Source of the DNA: Enoplolaimus lenunculus
Lineage: Eukaryota; Nematoda; Enoplea; Enoplida; Thoracostomopsidae
Length of the DNA: 64,000 bases
Assembly (NCBI GenBank): GCA_030248215.1
Contig: JASANG010002025.1
Coordinates: 1-64,000 of the forward strand
Direction of reading: 5' to 3'
Position 1 is the first letter of the stretch; every line of letters begins with the position of its first letter. Under the pieces are notes generated by a model. That model was not told the origin of the DNA and made no database searches. It saw only the letters and a program-made list of their open reading frames with translations. The position numbers and the translations under genes are program-made. Positions 22,801 through 31,800 of the stretch are shown one piece after another.

Positions 22801-25800
22801 CCGGGGGACCGTCATCCTCTAGGCAAGTAGTTTACTTTGACAGATCCACGGCATCGAACACCCGTGAGAGTATCGTCTCGGGTTCGTCCGCAGGGATACT
22901 CGTTGATCGTACCCGTAACAATATTAATAATGACCCGGTAACGGCATCTGATTATTGGTCCCATCCGATAAGAATGCTATGAGGACCTGACAGTAATTGA
23001 TCATTGCCAAGCTCCTTCTCAATTTAGTTGATGAGCATTGACACGTTCTTAGGGGTAAAATCAAATGGCGTAGAGTACGACGTGATGGTGGGAGTAGCAT
23101 GAGCCAGCACTGATATGTGATTTCCACGCCGCTTTCCAATTTTAAATCTGGACTTCATACCAGACAGTCATTGAGAGTTGCCTTTGAATACGGTAACATG
23201 TAAATTTTCCGGATGAGACTGTTAACCCAGAGATTTTGTTACTCGTTTGTCGATGTATGTTTAAAAGCTTTCTGTGTCCGTCATTATTTTAGCCTGCTGT
23301 GTTTGGCAGGTTATTGGATTGCCAATCTTCGCTATTGCGGTAGAAAGTATTGATTGTTCGCTATAGCTGAAACTACATTAAGTAGTTACTGTAGATTTGA
23401 TCAGTGTGTCGATTGCATTTTAGGTATATTTCGCCGGCACAACTGAGGTGTCTGTGTTAGAAATGATTGCAAACTGTTTAGGACACCACGTGCTATGTGA
23501 ACCCTACATGAGCGGCAATAAGAACGGATTCTGTTACTTTTCGAAATTTATCTCAAGAAACCAAATGCGAACGAAACAAGGCATTTTTGCGATTCTTTTG
23601 TTACTTGGGTTGCTATAGAGCGCAAAATTTGAATTAGATTAATATATCTCCACTCAACCTACAATGCTATGTTATGGCGAAACTAGGATAAAGCAGGACT
23701 TATATGCATATTCTAGATTGCAAATTTTTAAAGATTCCTCTTAAAATATTCCGTCAACAGAATACGGTCTGTATTACTTGCACCATCACCGAATTACAAC
23801 CAAAGTTCGTGTTGCATACTGTACCGAATAAGGGGGTAATGAGAGGGGGTCCCCATTTTGGGTCCAAATTAACAGAAGTCTGCCTCAAGTTATTGACACA
23901 AGACTAATAAACGTTTAATTCTGCGGGTAGTTGCATACAGAATATATATCAGGGACGAAGGGTGGCGGAGCATGGGTTAAAAATAAATAACAGTCCGTAA
24001 CCGAATAACAAGGGGTACACTCTGGAGAGGCCAAATGTGCACCATCCAGGTTATACTGCGCTCGCCAATGACAAAAAATGTCCATGTTATTATTGGAAAG
24101 TAGCAATAAATTTACAGCTATTTCATGCGCCAACTAATTATTTTCACACTATAGCTAGTATGTCGTTTCATTGCAGTCTGGTATTTAAACAACGTGTGTT
24201 TTCTTGCGCCAAAAATAGAATTTATCGAAAAACTTGAATTTCACGCTTAAATATGAATTTTCAGGCTAAAGTTTGAATTTTGAGGCTAAAATTTGAATTC
24301 TTTCGCAAAAATTTGAATTTTGCCGCCAAAATTTGAATTTCCTGCCAAAATTTTAATTTGGCGTCAAAATTTGAATTTTCCCGCCAAAATATAAATTTTT
24401 CCACCAAAATTAAAATGTTGCGCCAAAATTTAAATTTTCCCACCAAAATTTAAGTTTTCCCGCCATAATTTGTATTTCCCGCCAAAATTTAAGTTTTCCT
24501 GCCGAAATTTGGAGTTCCCATTCAAAATCTAAGTTTTCCCGCCAAAATTTAAGTTTTCTCGCAAAAATTTAATTTTTCCCGCCAAAATATGAATTTCATA
24601 CCAAAATTCGAATTTTCCGCCAAAATTTGACTTGCGCACCCAAATTTAAATTTTCCCGCCTAAATTTGAATTTCCCCACCAAAATTTAAGTTTTCCAGCC
24701 GAAATTTGAATTTCCCGCCAAATTTTAGGTTTTCCCGCCAAAATTTAAACTTCCGCACCAAAATTTGAATTTCCCTCCAAAATTTAAGTTTTTCCGCCAA
24801 AATTTAATTTTTCCTGCCAAAATTTGAATTTCCCGCAAAAACTTGAATTTCCCGCCAAAATTTAAGTTTTCCCACCAAAATTTAATTTTTTCCGCCAAAA
24901 TTTGAATTTCACGCCAAAATTAGAATTTCCCACCAAAATTCAAATTTCCAGCCAAAATTTGAATTGTGCACCCAAATTTAAATTTTCCAGCCAAAATTTG
25001 AATTTCCGAGCCAAAATTTGAAAAATTATCAAAAATTTTAAACTCTACACTTTGTAGCCATTGCTGGAACAATTTACCCTGTATTTTAAAAGGTTATGTT
25101 TTCGGTCCCTTCATTTTGTAGGTCATTTGTATAGCTAGCTAAAAATGTTGGACACTATTTTTAGAGACTGTTCGTAAATTAGCTAGGTATTAAAATGATG
25201 GAACATTTTTTGACATTGGAGAGCGCAGTATAACCTTTATGGTGCATGAATATCAGTCCCCCACTCTAATTTGGGCCACTACATTATAACGCTTCCACCA
25301 AATACCGAAATAATGTGCCTAAACTTAACGAATACATGCATCGCGGACCAGTCATTGTTACAGATTTGCGCCCGACAAAAAAGGTTATAACCTATCGCTT
25401 CGCCCGTGTTCTCTTCAGAATTATGAGTATTCCGTTTCTAGTTGGAGCCACTATTCAACTCCAGTCGTCAATAAGGTGGGTCAACTTCAAATGTGAAGCT
25501 GTCAAATTATCAAATTTTACAATAAAGCTAAATCAATCTTCTGAAGTGCCAATATAAATCTAAAAGAATGGAACTCCAATTCACCGGTCGTCCTAACCAT
25601 ATTGTTTTTACGCATCAGGACAGTAAGGTAAATACAAAAGTGCTGGGTCTTAAACGGAACAACTAAAGAAGACTGTCTGCAACTGAATGAATAACCAAGC
25701 GAGACGTCCTCAAAGCAGTAACATTCATACACGACCCTCTAGACTGTCCCAAATTTACACGTAAGCTCTCCCGACTGTTCCCACTGCAGAAAAAACTACT

Positions 25801-28800
25801 GTCCCAACTGTCCAAATTATCATCCTCCACATTGCCCATCTGTCCCCACTGTCCCAATAGCCCACACTGTCCCAACTGTCCCCAATGTCCCAACTCTTCG
25901 ACCGTCCCAAATGCTCCCACTGTCCCAACTGTCTCCGTTGTCCTAACAACAAGGACATTGGCCCAAGAGCCCCAACGGTCCCCACCGTCCCAACTGTCTC
26001 TCCGTCCTAACTGTCCCACTGTCCCAAATGTCTCGGTTGCCCCAAGAACAAGTAGTTTCGGACCAAGAGCCGAAATAAATCGGAGCAGTGTGTGACATCT
26101 TTTGTCTCATAAGCTGATGAAACAGACTGTTGGTTTACATTGTATTAAGATTTAGACAGGTATTTTTTATCTTACTTCTTAATGATTTTCACAAATACTG
26201 TGGTCATGGCATAGCAAGGATTTAATCAAAAGAAATTACCTGTACAGAAATCTCAATGAAGATGACACCAGAACTTCCGTGTCTACGCCCGATGGCATCA
26301 ACATTTGTACACTGCCCTAAACAATATGGCTTTGCATAGTACTTGTCCAAACTGTCCAAACTGTCCCAACAGTCCAAACTGTCCCAACTGCCCCTATTGT
26401 CCAAATGTCCCAACTGTTCCAACTGTCCGCATATCCAACCTGTCCGTATTGTACGAACCGTCCCTACTGTCCCAACTGTTCTCACGGTTTCAGATGTCCC
26501 CACTGTACCAACTGTCTTCACTGTCCCAAGTATCCACACTATCCTAACTGTCCCAACTCTCCCCGATATTATAACCGCCCTGTTGTCCCATATACTCTAC
26601 TGTCCCAACTGTCCCCACCGTTCTAACTATCCCCGTTGTTTCAACTGTTCCGCTGTTCCGACAGTCATCGCTGTCTCCGCTGCCCTGCGGTCGCAAATGT
26701 CGCCGCTGACCCAACTGTTCCAATTGTCAAACTGCCTTAACTGTCACACCTTTCCCTGCTCTTTCCACCGCCCCGTAGTCCCAATCCCACTGTACCAATT
26801 GTCTCTACTGTTCCAACTGTCCAAATTGTTCAAGTGTCCCATTGTCCCCACTCCCCCAACTGCCCCGCTGTCCTATCTGTACCAACTGTTTCTACTACCC
26901 AAATCAAATTTCCTGCGTATAATCCTGCTACGTTGCCGTCGCAGGACAATGACACGGCTATTAGCGGAACCTTGACCGCGGCTTCCGATGATCTAACTTT
27001 TGAAACTGTATAAAACTGTTGTTTGAAATATTAAACGGTACGTTTACAGGATTTTGTTTCAAAGTTATGCCATCAGGTGCAAACTTTTGAGGCCGCCTAA
27101 TTATGGAAAGGCAACGTGCACAGCAACTGTATATGTGTCATATGCACGCGTCGATACTTTCGTTTAAAATAAAATATGAATACTTGGAAATGTTTTTGGT
27201 TAACTGTTTCTCTCAAGAATATTTAATAATTAATCTGAGTGTAATTTGAGCTTGAACCCACATTCTCACTACTAAGAAATTTTCCATGCTTGCTGTAGTG
27301 TAAAAAACTTGGTGCTCGAGAACTTGTGCTGCACGTACTGTACTGACCCGAATAAGAGGGGGACTGATATTCATTTGGCTCTCCAGTGAGTACCTACCCT
27401 GTTATTCGGTTACGGACTGTTATTTATTTTCTCCCGCCCTTCGCCACCCTTCGTTACTGATATATCTCCAGTATTGCAACTATCCGTTTAATTAAACGTT
27501 TGTTTGTCTTGTGTCAATAGATTGAGCGATAACGAAGGTTATACTTAGGAATGTACTTTCAAAATGTAAGTATGCATTAAAGTTTTAAACTCAAATTATT
27601 TGATCCTGGAGTCATTTATGCGCTACAATTAGAGATAATTGACATTTATCGACTCTAATTAAGGTTTAGGGTCTTTTCCGTTTACGGACTAGTATTAGGG
27701 ACACGGAATCTTATTGATTGGGACTCAAAATGAGGACACCCTTCTTATTACCCCCCTTAATCGGCTCACTACAGTACGAGCAATGTCATCGCGTGCAAAT
27801 ATTGTGTTGAATGGCCCAGAGTATACAATATGTATGAGTAAAAACAATTATGCGCCCAAACTGAAATCGCATAAAGTTAAACTACACTGTGCAACAGTTC
27901 ATGTTGAAGAGTTAAGCTTGTTTAATAAAAGCATGATAGTTCTAGGCTTCTGCGAGTGTTTTTATTGTTGCTATTAAACTAAGTATGGGTACACTACGCA
28001 TATGTTTAGAGTACTTCGTCGAACGTAACAACACTTCATAACGAAATTCCTTAGCGTGTGGGGTATGAATCCAAAATTTATGAGCTCACGGGTTCTATGT
28101 TATGGGAAATTCAAGTGTGCCATTCACAGATTGACAGATTTGCAAGCTAGTTTTTTTACTATATTAGCATCATACTCAGTTAGACTTGGCATCTTATTAA
28201 AATCAAGAGTGGTCAAAACATAAAATGACGCCTAATCTCACGACGGGACTTGGCATATTATATAAGTAGATTATGATGCAGGAATGCGGTTCAATATTTT
28301 AAATCAGGGTTGAATACAGAATTCTTTTCGTCAGCTCCAGCTACTTTAATGGAGAAACAAGGCAAATTATTGTAAAAAATATTTACACAATAGCATTTCG
28401 GATATTCGACGGATATCCGGATACTCGATTCTTTTCGGATACATATCCGGATATTTTTTTCATATCGTATATCTGAATATCCGATGCCCCTCTATAAAGT
28501 TAACTTATCAGTAGTTCAAGATTGTGCTACATGAACAGTCAGGGTTTGACTATTTGAAGATTTAAATTGATGTGTTTTGATTTAAATCGTAACGTGTCAC
28601 GCAAAACAAAAGCAAACAAAGCAGAGCTATATTTTGTTTGTCGCGACTGATGACACTGTCAGCGTAGTGGACTGCCGAGGCATTTTCTTTCATAATTTTT
28701 TTATTCAGCGTACTGTTTTAAGTCACGTTTAACATTTGTCTCTGATAAAGTTTAGTTAATATTGCCTCAACAGTTATAGTTTAACCTGAACTGCCAATAT

Positions 28801-31800
28801 TCATCATCGTCATTTTGATTTCGGAGCATTGGCAACGTAAAGTCAACGCCAAACTGTTCGCAAAAAGCTTTTGAATTGAAGTAATCTGTAGTAATATTGA
28901 AATACTTCCAGCAAGCGCTGTTGCCTTGGTACCAGTCAGGCAAACAAACTAAAAACATTTTATGGACGTAAATACGTTAAAATGGTACTCTGACAATTTG
29001 GCTTCTTGCATGTTTGCACGTATTCGGTCAGAACTTTTTGTTTGTGTCAAAGCAAAATAAAGTTTATTCCGTTTGTGCCCGATCATTTTATGTCAAAGCA
29101 ATGAACTTTTTTAAATAATTAAAAATAAGCTGCATATAAATAACAAAAAAATGCCACAAACTGAAACATAAACTGAGAAAAAATCAAGTTGTTTGGAAAC
29201 TTTACACAATTTTGAAACAAAATTTACCAGGGGCAGATCGTTTTTTCCGGGCAACTGCATAATTATAACGTCTTTTTTGGCCTTCGTTTTTTGAGATTTT
29301 TTCTGACAATCTCTCCGTTACCAATTCCTAAATAAAAACAAGTGTTCAAAAATTACGTTGTGTCAGAAAATATGTAGATACTGGTTATTTAAACTAACTA
29401 GCCACCTAGAAGTTGGAAACAATTTGCAGGCGCGTATTTGATATTCAAAGCACATCTGTGCATCTGCCGTCCAACTTTTCATTCATTTATTAGTGCCCAA
29501 AGATTACCCTGTCCCGATGAATATCATATGATATTCGTCGAAATGTTGGAATATCATGATATTGGGATCAATGTCTCAAAGCATCATGTGACATGCCATC
29601 CCTTGTACACATTGATCATTTCAGAACGGTGGTTTATAAGCTAATGTCATATGCCATTCAAGTTTTGTCTGTTGACCCGATATAAGAGCACGAATTTTAT
29701 CGTTGACGTCGAATCAACATGGGACAAACCGTGTCCCGCTTGCCCCGATTATAACGTGAACTTTGCATAATGCCACAGTTGACGCATATTTTCCAGGTTT
29801 AAGTTTGATTTTGCAGTTAATTCGTTTTTAGTCTGACAAACAAGTATCCAAATTGTAAATGGAAAGTCTCGTCAGTTCTCTAAAAATTTTGCACCTATCT
29901 CGCAAAACCATGATGTTTGCTTGGCTCCGCAAAAATGTGCTCTTGAACAGACTGGTTTGTTTGCAAGCTTGAAGCAAGTCACGTATGTCTGTAGTACGCC
30001 AAACATTAAAATTCGTATAAACTTACAAGAATAAAATATAAACTAACCAAAGAAGCAAGTTCCGTAATTTCACCAACTGAATGTCGTTTGTACGGATTAA
30101 GATTACATATAGTCACAGCTGGAAATGGAATCGGCCCAGTATCAATCTTATAAAAAAATAGAAAAATTTAATTAAAAATTTACAATTTATAACGATATGT
30201 ACCAATTTTTGCAAAATTATTAAATTCGAGGTTACATTTATCGCTTGGATGTTTATGGAATTGAACCTTATTTGGTGCAAAAATATTTAAAAATTTCTAA
30301 AATTTTAGGCTTTAAAACGTTTGCTTATTTAAACGAATATAAATTGTAAAACGTAATTTTTTTATTTAACTAAGTGGGTAGCACAGTAACTGGGGCCTAG
30401 GACTAATTGCGAATGTAATAAGTTTATCCTCCGGGGATTGAGCTGACGAGCAGAACGAATCGTCGCAAAGTCCTCTTGGTACCTGCAAATTTAGGCATAC
30501 ATCTCGACCAAGATATACCCGTGGTCCAGTGGGTACTACGATTGGATTTCCTTGAATTTCTGTCGATATCAGGATCAACCCAGATCTTAGACTCATTGGA
30601 GCCCATGGTTTAGAAAACGCGTAAATAGAATTACATTAAGCAACATTCAATAAAATTAGGAAACCGGGTTAAGCTTAAACGTTCATACTGATAACGCCGC
30701 AGAAAATGTAAAGATCCCAGATCAGGAAAAAGTTTCTCTTGTTGATAAGGTGTCCAGTCCATGTTTAACTAAGTGGTAAATTAACCTAAAAGTTGTTCAA
30801 AACCTCTAGTTTCTTTTAGCTACTCTTATATTGCTAATCGCGTTATTCTATTTTGAGCTAATCTGCTCACATCACTGTCAATCGAGATCGATCGGTTTTG
30901 TTTTTAAATCTTATGCTTCGAAATGCAAGATTTAAGCTATCGTTTGAAATGAAATAGCGCCTCTTGTTCCTTTTAATGAACAGTGAAATTGCACGATGCG
31001 TCGACGCTTGTTTCAACTCGAGTTGATGCGACTCGAGTCGTCTTGTGTACTCGCACACAAATAGACCTTGACTCTATACCTCGAAAACTAACTGAAGTTC
31101 ACAGCAACCATAATTTTGGACTCCTGAAAGTGAGAACTAACTCGCCCACCGTTTCTATTGCTTCAGTAGGCTTATGCGGGGCCATGCTAACGCAATTATA
31201 TCTTTCCCAACATTGTTATAGTCTATATAAGTGATTTGTTTATACATAAGCACATTGTTAAGTTTTATAGAACCAACCTTCGACGTTTGGATCGAGTTGT
31301 CGCCTTTCCAGGGAAGAGTTAATTAAAACCAAGTATTTCAACGAAGGAAAACTTTTAAATCCTTATTCTTAAAGACATTGAGTCTCGGGATCCAAACCAA
31401 AATCTTGAAATTGCAGAGTGCTGACGTAAGCGCCCGTATTCATAACCAGTCAAATAAAGGCCCATGAATCTACTTGCTAGTTTTGGCGACTTCCGGACTA
31501 ATACAGGCGAAATCAAAGTTAAATTCTAAACAGGCAGAGAAAGCAAATGCACTAAAACAACACCTTTACAGGATATTCAACGGCAATGTTTGCGTAAGCA
31601 TAGCAATTAATAAGTTTATTCGCGTACGAGGGTGAGGGATTTCCATGGCCTCTCGGAAGCTTTTACCACTTCTGGGGGACTAACATCCACTAGACGCGTC
31701 GGCTTACTATTGGTAGGTCCACAGACCGGTGATAACACTCGGATTCGTCCGCAGAACCACCCATCCACCGTTTCCTGTAATTCAGAAAGCTTTTAAAGCA

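Larger units (their letters stand above)
23819..25284. mobile_element. MITE-2 interrupted by a satellite-bearing element
   Basis: The left end is CTGTACCGAATAAGGGGG with TA before it. The right end is TAATTTGGGCCACTACAT with TATA after it. The left interior (23,840-24,035) matches the 63,150 copy (CAGTCCGTAACCGAATAACA). The remaining 38 bp (25,247-25,284) resume after the insertion. Confidence 0.8.

Noticed and set aside
26305-26975. A 210-codon frame and overlapping Cys/Pro-rich frames
   Set aside because: They are products of the CCAACTGTC minisatellite; composition mirrors the repeat and all three frames are open.
30366-30606. Cys-containing frame (VPTGPRVYLGRDVCLNLQV) between the TM1 and signature exons
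   Set aside because: A faint likeness to FRAS/FREM N-termini was considered, but two other frames are equally open. The channel sequence joins directly from exon 1 to exon 2 with normal ENaC spacing, leaving no room for it.
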